The notes under the pieces: generated by a model
Database searches by the model: none
Told to the model about the DNA's origin: nothing
What the model saw: the letters and a program-made list of their open reading frames with translations, nothing else
Shown here: piece after piece, positions 9,619 through 18,321 of the stretch
How the letters are laid out: every line of letters begins with the position of its first letter
Position numbering within the stretch: position 1 is the stretch's first letter
Translations under genes and position numbers: made by a program
NCBI RefSeq assembly: GCF_000756815.1
Contig: NZ_CCVW01000001.1
Location: 1,602,001-1,666,000, forward strand
Length of the DNA: 64,000 nucleotides
Reading direction: 5' to 3'
Source: Legionella massiliensis
GTDB taxonomy: Bacteria; Pseudomonadota; Gammaproteobacteria; Legionellales; Legionellaceae

Positions 9619-10911
9619 TCATGCTTTAACCTGAGGAGAAGAATTTAAGATGTATTCTAAAAACTGATTTCTGAATGCGTCAGACAAGGCCTTATTAACC
9701 AGTTTTGAGGGTTTATCGCTTGGCAAATCGGGATAAGTCGCTTTTAATTTTTCTAAGGCTTGATTTGTAGAGATTAAATATTGGTCTACTAAAAACTGAT
9801 AATCTTCCACATTAAAATCAACTTTCGGATGAAAACGGATAGGTAATTTTTGCTGCATTTCTTTGTAAATTGTTGCCATATGCTCGAGGGTTTGTATCGA
9901 AAAACCTAAATTAATATTCCTTGGCATTTTAGTGGCTTCTGCAAGGTATTCTTCTAAGCTTTGTGGTGAATGATCAGCATCAACAACGACCAAGGTATTA
10001 TTTGCGATACCCCAGTTACCATTATTCATAACCAGATCTTGTATAAAGGTTCCTGCAACAGCAAGCTTAGCTAAGCCCTCTTCTCCTATTTGCTCGATAA
10101 TGTTTTCTCGTATGTTTTCCTCGAGTTCTAAATAAGGCGCTGTGCTTTTTCTAAAATGATTTGCTTTGATCACAGTTCTTGTGTAGTTGCGAGAAAGATC
10201 TTTGAAATTATTAAAATCCTCTACAAATTCTGAGGCAAGGTATTTTTCAGCACGAACTTTCTGACCTACTGATGAGACATATTTGCCATTTTTCTCATAG
10301 ATAAGCTTTATATTGGGAATACTGATGCCAATATTTTCTTTAATGAAATAGAGGTTATGCATCCCTAAAAGAATATTAGAGTATCTATCTTCTGCGCCAT
10401 CTACATTTCCCCAGGCTTTAAGATTATGTTTTTTGCCCTGAATCAGACAGATTTTACCCGCGCTAACCCCATTTGATTTTGATTGACAATCTCTAAGTTG
10501 TATTCCCATTTGAAGTTGCAAATTTGAACTTAGATCCTTAGCTACCAAGGGCACAGACGGTAGCGCTTGGCTGCTAGGTGGTGTTGGGACCACAGTAGTA
10601 CTATTAAATGATTGTGGGGCAAAAAATCTGTTATGGCTCTCTGGCAGGAGGGCTTGTTTGGTATCAACTATCCTTATATTTTGATTTGGGATACAGCTAG
10701 CTATAGCTATACCCAACCCTAGAAGAAATATTATTTTTTGTGTGGGCGTTAATTGATCAAAATCCATCATTTCGGGAGAAAAGATAAAGGGATCGAAGTG
10801 CTCATCTCTGCTTTTTTTAGAAGAAGAGTGTCTTTTCTGGTCATAGTGATTTACTGTGTGATAAGTCGAGCGATGTGGCAGTTTTCTCTTAAAATTATTT
10901 TTATCTCTCAT
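9619..10911 (-). CDS. HipA/atypical kinase-fold protein with one membrane segment, putative effector
   Basis: This is a 430-residue protein. Residues ~1-50 are basic and His/Ser-rich. A hydrophobic segment (KIIFLLGLGIAIASCI) at ~60-75 could be a membrane anchor. The rest resembles a minimal kinase fold. HNLKAWG is a candidate beta-3 lysine. QDLVMNNGNWG near 291 fits the DxxxxN catalytic loop, and VVVDADHS near 310 fits the metal-binding DxD site seen in HipA and phosphoinositide-kinase-like proteins. The same pair of motifs recurs in the protein at 18322-20301 (RDMHGGNVG and KIDHDQAS). I infer a phosphotransferase-type effector; substrate unknown. It stands alone between repeat clusters, with its ATG at 10911. 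Confidence 0.6.
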   Translation of the reverse strand: MRDKNNFKRKLPHRSTYHTVNHYDQKRHSSSKKSRDEHFDPFIFSPEMMDFDQLTPTQKIIFLLGLGIAIASCIPNQNIRIVDTKQALLPESHNRFFAPQSFNSTTVVPTPPSSQALPSVPLVAKDLSSNLQLQMGIQLRDCQSKSNGVSAGKICLIQGKKHNLKAWGNVDGAEDRYSNILLGMHNLYFIKENIGISIPNIKLIYEKNGKYVSSVGQKVRAEKYLASEFVEDFNNFKDLSRNYTRTVIKANHFRKSTAPYLELEENIRENIIEQIGEEGLAKLAVAGTFIQDLVMNNGNWGIANNTLVVVDADHSPQSLEEYLAEATKMPRNINLGFSIQTLEHMATIYKEMQQKLPIRFHPKVDFNVEDYQFLVDQYLISTNQALEKLKATYPDLPSDKPSKLVNKALSDAFRNQFLEYILNSSPQVKA

Positions 10912-10984
10912 TAGATTCTAACAACATTATTACAAATTGTTTTGAATTTTATCATTCGTGGATTAATGAAATATTAAGAGAAAA

Positions 10985-11160
10985 GACGTATGTCATGTCG
11001 AGCATAGAGAGACATCTCCATAGTGTGGCAGAGTGCTAATCCCGGAGATCCTTCGCTATGCTCCCAAAGACGTACGTCATGTCGAACGCAGAGAGACATC
11101 TCCTGATGTGTAGCACTGTGCTAATCCCGAAGATCCCTCACTATGTTCGAGATGACGGGC
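10985..11160. repeat. Family A palindrome, tandem dimer with 84-bp period
   Basis: Two copies of a unit starting CGTATGTCATGTCGAGC / CGTACGTCATGTCGAAC begin at 10987 and 11071, exactly 84 bases apart. Each reads GAGAGACATCTCC, then a GTGCTAATCCCG loop, then AGATCCTTCGCTATG or AGATCCCTCACTATG. The same 84-bp period occurs in the array at 29070-29455. The dimer fills most of the gap between two minus-strand genes. Confidence 0.85.
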
Positions 11161-11220
11161 TATGTTCGTGTGACGGGGGGGACCTATTACAATATTAAGA
11201 GATGAGATTGGAAAAGAGTT

Positions 11221-13116
11221 TTATGCCCCCAAGATTAACGGGCTGAGCTCTTTCACAACTAATTTTGAGCCTGCTGCAGTGAAGTGAGCACCATCATAAT
11301 AGAGAGGGACTTCAGCCTTTGTCATTAGCGGACAGATATAGTCGGAGCAGAAGCTATCCATTATTGAGATATATTGAATATCATTCCTTCCCCCAAAGCG
11401 TTTAAGCATTATTTTATCCGTGCGGGCTAAAAACTCTACATCCAGCATATCTTTGGTTGGTTGCATTGGGATTTTCATGACTAAAAAGTTGGCAATTAAT
11501 AGTGGGACATTAGCCTTGTATATAGGACTTATACCTAAAATAACGATCTGTATTTTTTCCTTAGCAAGGCGTTGAATGGTCTTTTCAAGCATATCCATAG
11601 TATGGGGATCAGCAAACCATATTGCTGATAAAATTAAGATCTTAGGTTTGATTTTTAAAATATTAGCAAAAGCTATTTCATTAAATCTTCTGCAATAAGG
11701 TCGAGCAGTCACATCCATATCTATGATAGGAGGGCATGCTGAAGCAGAAAGAAGCCCAGTTGAATATCCCTTCGTCGCTAAATTCTCTTTGAAGGCTTCA
11801 TATAAATGGGCTGCATGGCTGTCTCCCCATAAAATGGCGGATTTATTTTGCGGTTCCTGCGGCAGGCAGTCTGCAATATCAACTTGATCAGGATTTTGAT
11901 TCTCATCCAGAAAACAAGTACCGTAATGATAGCCAGGTTTATAATCATAATTCACATAGGCGAGTATTTTATTTAAGCGCTTATTCCGCTTATCAGGGAA
12001 TCCATGCTTATAAATGGTTAGCGAGGAAGTAAGCGCAACAAGAAAAATTAATGCGGCCGAGCCGGCTAAGACTTTTTGGGGATTGAGTTGAGGGCGGAGA
12101 TGGCGGAAGCGCTGTTCAATAAAGGTGTAATTTAAGTAAGCCAAAATGAAGGAAAGCGTTATTACTATTACAGGATAGATAAAATGCTCGGTATGAGGAT
12201 AAAAACGTTTGGTAAACACTATAACTGGCCAATGCATTAAATATAATGAGTAGGATATGTTTCCTACCCATCGCCATGGATTAATACTTATCATTTTATT
12301 CAGTAAAGGGCATGCCTGCTCACCTGCCCAAATCACTAATGCCGTGCCTATACAAGGTAGCAAAGCTGCGAATCCAGGGAATCTTGTCTGGGGATTGAAC
12401 AAAAATATAGCGTAAAGAATGCCTCCAAATCCTGTAGCACTGACAATGAATGGTAGCTGTTTACCTGATAAGCGAGGTAATTGGCCAATTGCTACTAAAG
12501 AGCCGATAAGAAGCTCAAAAGCTCGAAAGGGTAGCAAGTAAAAGGCTGCTGTAGGTCTGCTATACAACATCCATTGAGATAAGATTAGTGAGATTACTAG
12601 GCAAGAGATAATAGTTATAACTAGTACCTTGAACGATTTTCGGGCTAGGAACATTAAAAGGAAGGGGAAGAGTATATAAAACTGTTCTTCTATACCTAAA
12701 GACCATAAATGTAATAAAGGAATTTCATCGGCCGCGGGTGAAAAATAACCAAGGCTAGAGTAAAAATAAATATTTGCGGAAAACAGGGCAGATGCCATAA
12801 CCGATTTTGCGAAAGAGACGAGCTCTATTGGAAAAAGTTGCCAATAGGCCATCAGTGAACAAAGAAGAATTGTTGAAAACAGGGCTGGGAGAATTCGCTT
12901 TGCGCGGCGCTCATAAAAAGTAGTTAAAGAAAAGCGATTATTTAGAATTTCTCTATAGATAATGCTAGAAATTAAATAACCTGAGATGACAAAAAAAACA
13001 TCAACACCTACGTAGCCGCCTGGTAGTATTCCAAGATTTAAATGAAAAAAAAGAACAGCAAGAACAGCTATTCCTCTGAGACCATTGATATCCTCGCGAT
13101 AACGTATTCTTTCCAT
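11221..13116 (-). CDS. Acyltransferase-3 / SGNH fusion, OafA/YrhL type O-acetyltransferase
   Basis: This 631-residue protein has the length and order typical of the family. An N-terminal acyltransferase-3 membrane domain spans residues 1-~370, with about ten hydrophobic segments and the opening signature YREDINGLRGIAVLAVLFFH, whose His is expected to be catalytic. GGYVGVDVFFVISGYLI follows. The C-terminal periplasmic SGNH domain has ILWGDSHAAH (block I, Ser/His) and DGAHFTAAG (Asp and His of block V). Such proteins move acetyl or other acyl groups across the inner membrane onto LPS O-antigen, peptidoglycan or other glycans; the glycan here is unknown. No glycan genes flank it, so it looks like an orphan surface modifier. 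Confidence 0.9.
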   Translation of the reverse strand: MERIRYREDINGLRGIAVLAVLFFHLNLGILPGGYVGVDVFFVISGYLISSIIYREILNNRFSLTTFYERRAKRILPALFSTILLCSLMAYWQLFPIELVSFAKSVMASALFSANIYFYSSLGYFSPAADEIPLLHLWSLGIEEQFYILFPFLLMFLARKSFKVLVITIISCLVISLILSQWMLYSRPTAAFYLLPFRAFELLIGSLVAIGQLPRLSGKQLPFIVSATGFGGILYAIFLFNPQTRFPGFAALLPCIGTALVIWAGEQACPLLNKMISINPWRWVGNISYSLYLMHWPVIVFTKRFYPHTEHFIYPVIVITLSFILAYLNYTFIEQRFRHLRPQLNPQKVLAGSAALIFLVALTSSLTIYKHGFPDKRNKRLNKILAYVNYDYKPGYHYGTCFLDENQNPDQVDIADCLPQEPQNKSAILWGDSHAAHLYEAFKENLATKGYSTGLLSASACPPIIDMDVTARPYCRRFNEIAFANILKIKPKILILSAIWFADPHTMDMLEKTIQRLAKEKIQIVILGISPIYKANVPLLIANFLVMKIPMQPTKDMLDVEFLARTDKIMLKRFGGRNDIQYISIMDSFCSDYICPLMTKAEVPLYYDGAHFTAAGSKLVVKELSPLILGA

Positions 13117-13166
13117 TTAATACATACCTAACTTTATATTTATGTAATAGATCAGTATCTTCATTT

Positions 13167-13205
13167 ATCCCTCCCCACCGCGCATAGCGTGGGGGAGAGG
13201 GGAAT
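13167..13205. repeat. Short GC-rich palindrome, family D
   Basis: CCCTCCCCACCGCGCATAGC is followed by GTGGGGGAGAGGGG, an imperfect hairpin. The same motif at 3080-3103 was interrupted by the family B element, so this copy shows the empty-site form. Related text (CCCCTCTCCCCCAGGGGGCG) appears near 27700. Confidence 0.6.
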
Positions 13206-13342
13206 CTTTGGCGCATGAGCTGGGCCTTATCGGTCTTTTTTGTATAGCTTTCTAAGTGCCATTGGGCTTAACAGCCCAATCTACCTCAATTATTTCAATT
13301 AACCGGCGGTAAAATATACTTTAAGCCCATACTATGCAACTA

Positions 13343-14215
13343 CTAATAAACAAAATTCTCCTTGGCTCTACTCATTAAGTCATTAAAGCGTTGCAGATGT
13401 CTTTCCGTTTTTTCAGGCGAACTTAATACTAATTCAGACATACAAAGAGCGAAGAGTAAACGACGAATTTCCCAGATAGTTTCCTGGAAAAGATCGATCT
13501 GCTCTTTGCTTTTTGCACTGACTTTATTTTCAAGTTTTAAATTTTCCGAGCTTATTGAAATAGGCGCAAAATGTTCAATCACTTGATATCGCGTTCGTTC
13601 AATAAAGAGAAAAGCATTCTTGCCTTGTTGACGGCAGTGATTGATTTCTTTGACTTTGTTTTTAAAAAAATTGTAAATCAGCATTTGATGAAAGAAATAA
13701 AGCTTCTGTGAATAACGGTAACTTTGAAAGATAAAATAATCCCCTGACAAGACAATGATGACGCCAATTAAAGTGCAAAATCCTCTATTAATCATCATTT
13801 CAAAGGGACCCTGCGGAGAATTAGCTTCTGTAGTTTGCGCTAATAAGAGAAACACACAGAGAGTAATAAAAAAAACACTAATGTCATAGCGACGAGTATT
13901 TAAGGAGGCAACATTCAATCCAATGACTACAAGAGTAAATAAAACGGGAATAAAACGATAATTTAATTGCATTAAATAAATTAGGGGAATCAAAATTAAT
14001 AAAGCAGCAAAGGTTCCTCCTATACGGTGCGCAGAGCGGCGAATTACAAGCCCAGGTTCAATTCCCGCGCTAACGACTAACACAGTTAATAAAATCCAAC
14101 GTTTTTCGGGGATAGTTGAAAATAAATAAAGGAACATAGCAACCATAAAGACCAGAGCCAAATGTATAAAGCGAGCATAATCTAGTTTTTTCTTTAACTG
14201 TGCCGTAGTCTGCAT
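13343..14215 (-). CDS. FUSC-like inner-membrane permease, second half
   Basis: This 290-residue protein has six or so hydrophobic segments in residues 15-175 (ALVFMVAMFLYLFST, WILLTVLVVSAGIEPG, LIVLSGDYFIF-like segments), then a soluble helical tail. The pattern WILLTVLVVSAGIEP and the basic RSAHRIGGTFAALLIL correspond to the conserved membrane block of FUSC/AaeB aromatic-acid exporters. It overlaps the preceding permease gene by 22 bases, with GGAATAACTT before its ATG, indicating translational coupling. In AaeB one ~650-residue chain carries two halves; here the two chains of 310 and 290 residues may form the equivalent. Last gene of the four-gene efflux operon. Substrate unknown. Confidence 0.75.
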   Translation of the reverse strand: MQTTAQLKKKLDYARFIHLALVFMVAMFLYLFSTIPEKRWILLTVLVVSAGIEPGLVIRRSAHRIGGTFAALLILIPLIYLMQLNYRFIPVLFTLVVIGLNVASLNTRRYDISVFFITLCVFLLLAQTTEANSPQGPFEMMINRGFCTLIGVIIVLSGDYFIFQSYRYSQKLYFFHQMLIYNFFKNKVKEINHCRQQGKNAFLFIERTRYQVIEHFAPISISSENLKLENKVSAKSKEQIDLFQETIWEIRRLLFALCMSELVLSSPEKTERHLQRFNDLMSRAKENFVY

Positions 14216-15126
14216 AAGTTATTCCAATGAGCAAAGGCGCGATTTAAGCAATCGACTATATAGTGCTGTAGTTTAGTTTGTGGTGGAAAATCAATTTTTG
14301 GCGGAGGGCAGGGCGTATAACTATCCATATTCAGGCGAAGATGATTAAGATTAGTTTTAACAGACCTCCAAAAAATTTCAGTCTTTTGCTCGTAATAAAG
14401 ATTATCTAATGAAATTTGTATATTACGAATATAGACCGCCACTCTATAACTGCTTAGGAGGTATTTTTTTCCAACTAAGCGCTGATAATTTCGTACCATT
14501 TCAAAATGGATAATTGGTTCTTTAATAAATCTGCGATTATTCTCTAATAAGGCATTTTCGATGTCTTCTTCAAAATATTTTATGAAACCTTGCAAGGCCT
14601 TATTCCAAACTCTGAGATATTGGTTAGGAAAAACTTTTAAACAAATCATCACAGTAATCGATGAAAGGGCGACTGAAGAAATAATGCCATAGGCAATCTG
14701 TAAATTAGCTTCCGGTTCTGTACCTAAAACAATGGTGCCTGTTGATAAGACAAGCATCACTAAACTTTTTAAAGCGTAAAAATAACGCAATACTAAAAAA
14801 TAAAGTCCAGCTAAAACGAATAAAGAAAAAAAGAAAAAGGTACCGCGGAAGGGATAAACCAGATAGAACGATACGCTAACGAAGGTGACTGCAAGACTAC
14901 TGAAGAGTAGTAATTGTTCTTTCTTTTTAAAACTGGAGAGTATTGGGGTTTCATAAAGCGATACGATAAAAAAGGGCAGGATAAAAGATAGATAATTAAC
15001 AGGCAAAAAGAACCAATAAACATAAGTAATGACAATAGCAATAAATAGTGCTTTGTGGAGAGCGCCTCGCTGAATAGTATAGGGGTCAACTTCCTCAAGC
15101 CAGTTCTTAAACCTGGATATAAACAT
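14194..15126 (-). CDS. FUSC-like inner-membrane permease, first half
   Basis: The 310-residue product has an N-terminal cluster of hydrophobic segments (residues ~28-180: LFIAIVITYVYWFF, ILPFFIVSLYETPIL, FFFSLFVLAGLYFLVLRYF) and a C-terminal cytoplasmic helical half. The fold matches half of a FUSC-type exporter and is the probable partner of the next gene. Its ATG has GGAAGC at good spacing inside the end of the adaptor gene (20-base overlap). With the adaptor and outer-membrane gene it would form a tripartite pump exporting small organic compounds from the cytoplasm. The sequence is too divergent to assign a substrate. Confidence 0.7.
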   Translation of the reverse strand: MFISRFKNWLEEVDPYTIQRGALHKALFIAIVITYVYWFFLPVNYLSFILPFFIVSLYETPILSSFKKKEQLLLFSSLAVTFVSVSFYLVYPFRGTFFFFSLFVLAGLYFLVLRYFYALKSLVMLVLSTGTIVLGTEPEANLQIAYGIISSVALSSITVMICLKVFPNQYLRVWNKALQGFIKYFEEDIENALLENNRRFIKEPIIHFEMVRNYQRLVGKKYLLSSYRVAVYIRNIQISLDNLYYEQKTEIFWRSVKTNLNHLRLNMDSYTPCPPPKIDFPPQTKLQHYIVDCLNRAFAHWNNLCRLRHS

Positions 15127-16138
15127 AGGCGCTGCTTCCTACTCTTAGGGGAAAGTTAGGATCGGGATCGGTGACGCGAACGATCACCGGAAGGCGCTGC
15201 GGTAACAGGATCCATTGATTCTCATTCGTTACATTTTGCAGTTGAGTTCGATTATCAACAAGCTGGCGATTAGCGCCCCAATAATCAGATTCAACAATGC
15301 CATGAAACACTTTCCGACCTAAATACATCCGCGGATAAATAAGAACTCTTGAGCCTTTACGCACATCGCGCAAATCGGTTTCATTAAAATTAGCTTGGAT
15401 AAATATGTTATCGCTATCCACCAGGGAGAACAGCGGTTGATTAATATTGACCGGGGTTCCCAGGGTAAAAAATAGATTTTGAATGATTCCATTGCCTTGG
15501 GCATAAACATCTGTAAGCGCCAAATTAACCTTGGCGTTTTTAAGCCTTGCTGCAAGCGATTGAATTTGATGGCCTTGCACATCAATTTGATGTTTATCAA
15601 TTTCCAACTGTTTTAATGAAGCATCCCATTTATCTTTTGCTGCTTGAGTCTCTTGTTTTGAGTTTTGCAAGGTAATAAGCGAAACCGATTTTAATTGATA
15701 GCCCCTTTGATATTTTTTATCGTCTTGGTCTAAGCGGGTATAGCTACGCTGCTCATTGTCACTCAGTTTCAAATCACGCTCGTAGGTTGTTTTCAAGGCT
15801 GCTAACTGTGCTTTTGCCGCAGCTAAATCCGCGCTCAGTTGTTCCACTGCATAAAGGTAAGGCTTTTTGAATACAGTAAATAGCTTTTGGCCTTTTTGCA
15901 CTGTGTCGCCATTTTTCACATAAAGACCGGTAATATACCCATTGGTAAGTGCTGCAACGGGTCTAACGTTATTGACTACGAAGGCATTATCAGTAAAGGG
16001 AAACAAGAATGAAAAAAGATAAATAATGGTTGTTAACGCGCCAATCAAAATCACTGTATGGGTAAAGGTAAGCCAATGCTTTAATCGTTTTAAATAAGGT
16101 TTAATTGTTCTTTTATACCCCGCAAATTTTTGTTTCAT
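15107..16138 (-). CDS. HlyD/EmrA-family periplasmic adaptor of efflux pump
   Basis: This 343-residue protein is the usual length for the AaeA/EmrA group. One membrane anchor lies at ~25-47 (VILIGALTTIIYLFSFLF). A lipoyl-like half motif follows (VRPVAALTNGYITGLYVKNGDTVQKGQKLF), then a long coiled-coil hairpin (~90-200, LSADLAAAKAQLAALKTTYERD) and the second lipoyl half (GIIQNLFFTLGTPVNINQPLFSLVD) with the beta-barrel domain. It should bridge the permease and outer-membrane channel. GGAGGCAGGCC lies before its ATG, which overlaps the outer-membrane gene's stop by four bases (ATGA type), so translation is coupled. Confidence 0.88.
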   Translation of the reverse strand: MKQKFAGYKRTIKPYLKRLKHWLTFTHTVILIGALTTIIYLFSFLFPFTDNAFVVNNVRPVAALTNGYITGLYVKNGDTVQKGQKLFTVFKKPYLYAVEQLSADLAAAKAQLAALKTTYERDLKLSDNEQRSYTRLDQDDKKYQRGYQLKSVSLITLQNSKQETQAAKDKWDASLKQLEIDKHQIDVQGHQIQSLAARLKNAKVNLALTDVYAQGNGIIQNLFFTLGTPVNINQPLFSLVDSDNIFIQANFNETDLRDVRKGSRVLIYPRMYLGRKVFHGIVESDYWGANRQLVDNRTQLQNVTNENQWILLPQRLPVIVRVTDPDPNFPLRVGSSAYVYIQV

Positions 16139-17487
16139 TGAAGGCCTGCCTCCTTATTTGCCGCATATCCACCAGCTAAGTCTTGATATAAGACAACTAA
16201 GGACATGGCTAATTCTAACTTTGCCTGATTCACTGACAAGGCCAAATTATCTAAATAGATTTTACTTTGTATTAAGTCTTTATAAGAAATTAACCCGGTT
16301 TTTAATAGACCTTGTTGTAACTTGTATTTATGGCGGTAGTCATTTTCAGCCGCTAAATAAGTCAAATAGAGCTCATTCATTCGTTTATTGGCTGAATAGT
16401 CCGTATCCACTTCTTTTAAAATACGCTTGGCTGTTTTAATAAATTCAGCAATCTTAGCCTCATAGGCTCCCTTGCTTGCCTTAATTGTTCCCAAGTTGCT
16501 TGGGGCAAGAGTTCCATTGAAATAGGCGTCTGTCATTTTCGAGAAGACTTTATGGGGTAGATGGGACTCACCGACATACTCATCCAATTGCAGGGGAGGG
16601 AAAAAATTGCTGTAAGCAATATTAATATTCATTTTTGCTGCTTTTAGCGCGTATTCGGCCATCTTCATATCAGGTCGATTATTTAAAACCTGAGCAGGCA
16701 GGCTTCCTGGTTTAAAACGACTGAAATCGATTTGTGCAAAGTTATTTTTAGACTGTATTGGACCAGGATAGTCGTTAATAAAATAACGAAGCGCATTCTG
16801 ACTGACAACAAGGTTATGGCGAATAGGGGCGATCTGCGCTGCGACTTGCCGTTCATCGGCCTTTAATTGGTCTAAATCAAGGTGATTGGCCAAACCAATC
16901 TTAATATCCTGGGTGCTAAGGGTAATTAAGGTCTTTAAATCCTTATCCAACACTTTGATCAAACGCAACTGTTCTAATTGAGCCATCAATGTAAAGTAAG
17001 AGGCGCTGATCTGGCCAATTACGAGTAGACGAACTCCGGAAACCGCCTCTTGGAAGTAATTCACATTGTAGCTAGCCTGCTTTTGCTGCGAATAAAGCTG
17101 CATGATATTGACTGCATAATAGGGCCAGATCCCGTAAAAACCGCCTGGCGCACCTAAAGCGGGGTTTGTGGAATAACCTGCAAAGGTTTTTATAACAGGT
17201 ATCCAGCTGAGCCTTACCTGTTGTAAAGCGCCTTGGGCTTGATGCAGGTTCGCGATGGCAATATGAATATCATTATTATTTTTAAGGCCTAATTCAATTA
17301 AACGATCTAACTCTTTATCGTGAAATTGCTGCCACCAACCAAAGGAAGGTAGGTTTTCGATAGGTTTGTAGCTGTTTGTGCTTGAAGGAAATTGTTTAAG
17401 CGGCAGATTGTTAGGGGGCTCAACTTTCTTAGTACAGCTCAAGATCCCTAATACAATAAATACCAAGACTAATCGTCTTAAAATCAT
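16135..17487 (-). CDS. Outer-membrane efflux lipoprotein, TolC/NodT-OprM family
   Basis: A 450-residue first gene of the efflux operon. The N-terminus (MILRRLVLVFIVLGILSC) is a lipoprotein signal with the lipid-attachment Cys at ~18. The body shows the family's two-fold repeat of long helices and strands: FGWWQQFHDKELDRLIELGLKNNNDIHIAIANL early, and NNRPDMKMAEYALKAAKMNINIAYSNFFP at ~270-300, the latter being the diagnostic R-P-D motif of OMF proteins. It should form the trimeric exit channel of the pump with the HlyD-type adaptor. The promoter is expected in 17488-17680, shared with a repeat. Confidence 0.9.
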   Translation of the reverse strand: MILRRLVLVFIVLGILSCTKKVEPPNNLPLKQFPSSTNSYKPIENLPSFGWWQQFHDKELDRLIELGLKNNNDIHIAIANLHQAQGALQQVRLSWIPVIKTFAGYSTNPALGAPGGFYGIWPYYAVNIMQLYSQQKQASYNVNYFQEAVSGVRLLVIGQISASYFTLMAQLEQLRLIKVLDKDLKTLITLSTQDIKIGLANHLDLDQLKADERQVAAQIAPIRHNLVVSQNALRYFINDYPGPIQSKNNFAQIDFSRFKPGSLPAQVLNNRPDMKMAEYALKAAKMNINIAYSNFFPPLQLDEYVGESHLPHKVFSKMTDAYFNGTLAPSNLGTIKASKGAYEAKIAEFIKTAKRILKEVDTDYSANKRMNELYLTYLAAENDYRHKYKLQQGLLKTGLISYKDLIQSKIYLDNLALSVNQAKLELAMSLVVLYQDLAGGYAANKEAGLQ

Positions 17488-17581
17488 GTGTCTAACTTTT
17501 AGATTTTTTCTAATCGGCTAATGCTATACAAATCCTGTAGATCAAGCTAGATATTCTTGAGCACTTTGATTTTTCAAAGAG

Positions 17582-17652
17582 GTACGTCATGTCAGACGGA
17601 GTGAGACATCTCCTAAATGCTAAGAGCTCCCTCACTATGTGCGCGATGACGT
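17582..17652. repeat. Family A palindrome, divergent copy
   Basis: GTACGTCATGTCAGACGGAG, GAGACATCTCC and a loop lead to GAGCTCCCTCACTATG and GATGACGTTG. The next ~30 bases continue with repeat-like TTCGTGACTC and AATGACGTTACAGG. That last piece forms the 3' end of the neighbouring F-box gene. Confidence 0.75.
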
Positions 17653-17678
17653 TGGGTGTTGCAGGCTACATTCGTGAC

Positions 17679-18263
17679 TCAAATGACGTTACAGGGTGGG
17701 CCTTCTCTCTGGAAATTGATTTCTTCTGCACGATGCTGCCATGAAGCCAACTCTGCGCTTAAAAAATCGTTGTATGTTTTAATTCCCTTTTCTATTTTTG
17801 GATAAACAGCTTCATAAAGGGCGGTACGTAAACTATCACTAATGGTATCATCAGTTAATGCTCTGTCATATTCGTCAATAATGGCTTTAGTTTCTTGATC
17901 GTACTCTACTTCTTGGCTCTCCATATGCTCGTTGATTTTTTTGATAGCAAGATCAATGACTTCTTTTTTTAAGTTCAAAACATCATCAGATGACAATTTT
18001 CTAAATGCAATTTTAAAATTGAGGAACCTTTTTTCAAATTTGCAAGCTTCGTTATAGGCGGTTTGAAGATTTTTTAGCAACATCGACAAGTGGTTACAGT
18101 CTTCAGCAATTAGCGTTTTAACTAAAGAATAAGACTGCTCCAATAGATGTCGTTTTGAAAGCCTTCGCAAGCGTTTAGACACTTGGCTGGTAAGAAGCAG
18201 TTCTCTTTCCTGAAGAAAGGAAAGAATTAAGTCTTGAATTTCTTCAGGGAGTTCTTCTTCCAA
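17679..18263 (-). CDS. F-box protein, putative ubiquitin-ligase-hijacking effector
   Basis: This 194-residue protein starts at TTG with AGGA seven bases upstream; no ATG is near. Residues 3-45 fit an F-box: LPEEIQDLILSFLQERELLLTS, then VSKRLRRLSKRHLLE. F-box domains are eukaryotic and bind Skp1 in SCF ubiquitin ligases. In Legionella they occur in translocated effectors that recruit host SCF complexes. The rest is helical and charged with no recognised target-binding repeat. The last residues (NVI) and the stop are encoded by repeat-derived DNA (AATGACGTTACAGG), so the C-terminus may have been rewritten by an element insertion. The neighbouring kinase-fold gene ends 58 bases upstream on the same strand. 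Confidence 0.75.
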   Translation of the reverse strand: MEEELPEEIQDLILSFLQERELLLTSQVSKRLRRLSKRHLLEQSYSLVKTLIAEDCNHLSMLLKNLQTAYNEACKFEKRFLNFKIAFRKLSSDDVLNLKKEVIDLAIKKINEHMESQEVEYDQETKAIIDEYDRALTDDTISDSLRTALYEAVYPKIEKGIKTYNDFLSAELASWQHRAEEINFQREGPPCNVI

Positions 18264-18321
18264 AATTTATCCTAAATTTGCCCAAAGTAGATATAATTTT
18301 AACAAGACTTTAAAATCAAGT

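Noticed and set aside
13001-13216. 71-codon minus-strand frame upstream of the acyltransferase
   Set aside because: It begins in a family D repeat and overlaps the true acyltransferase gene in another frame.
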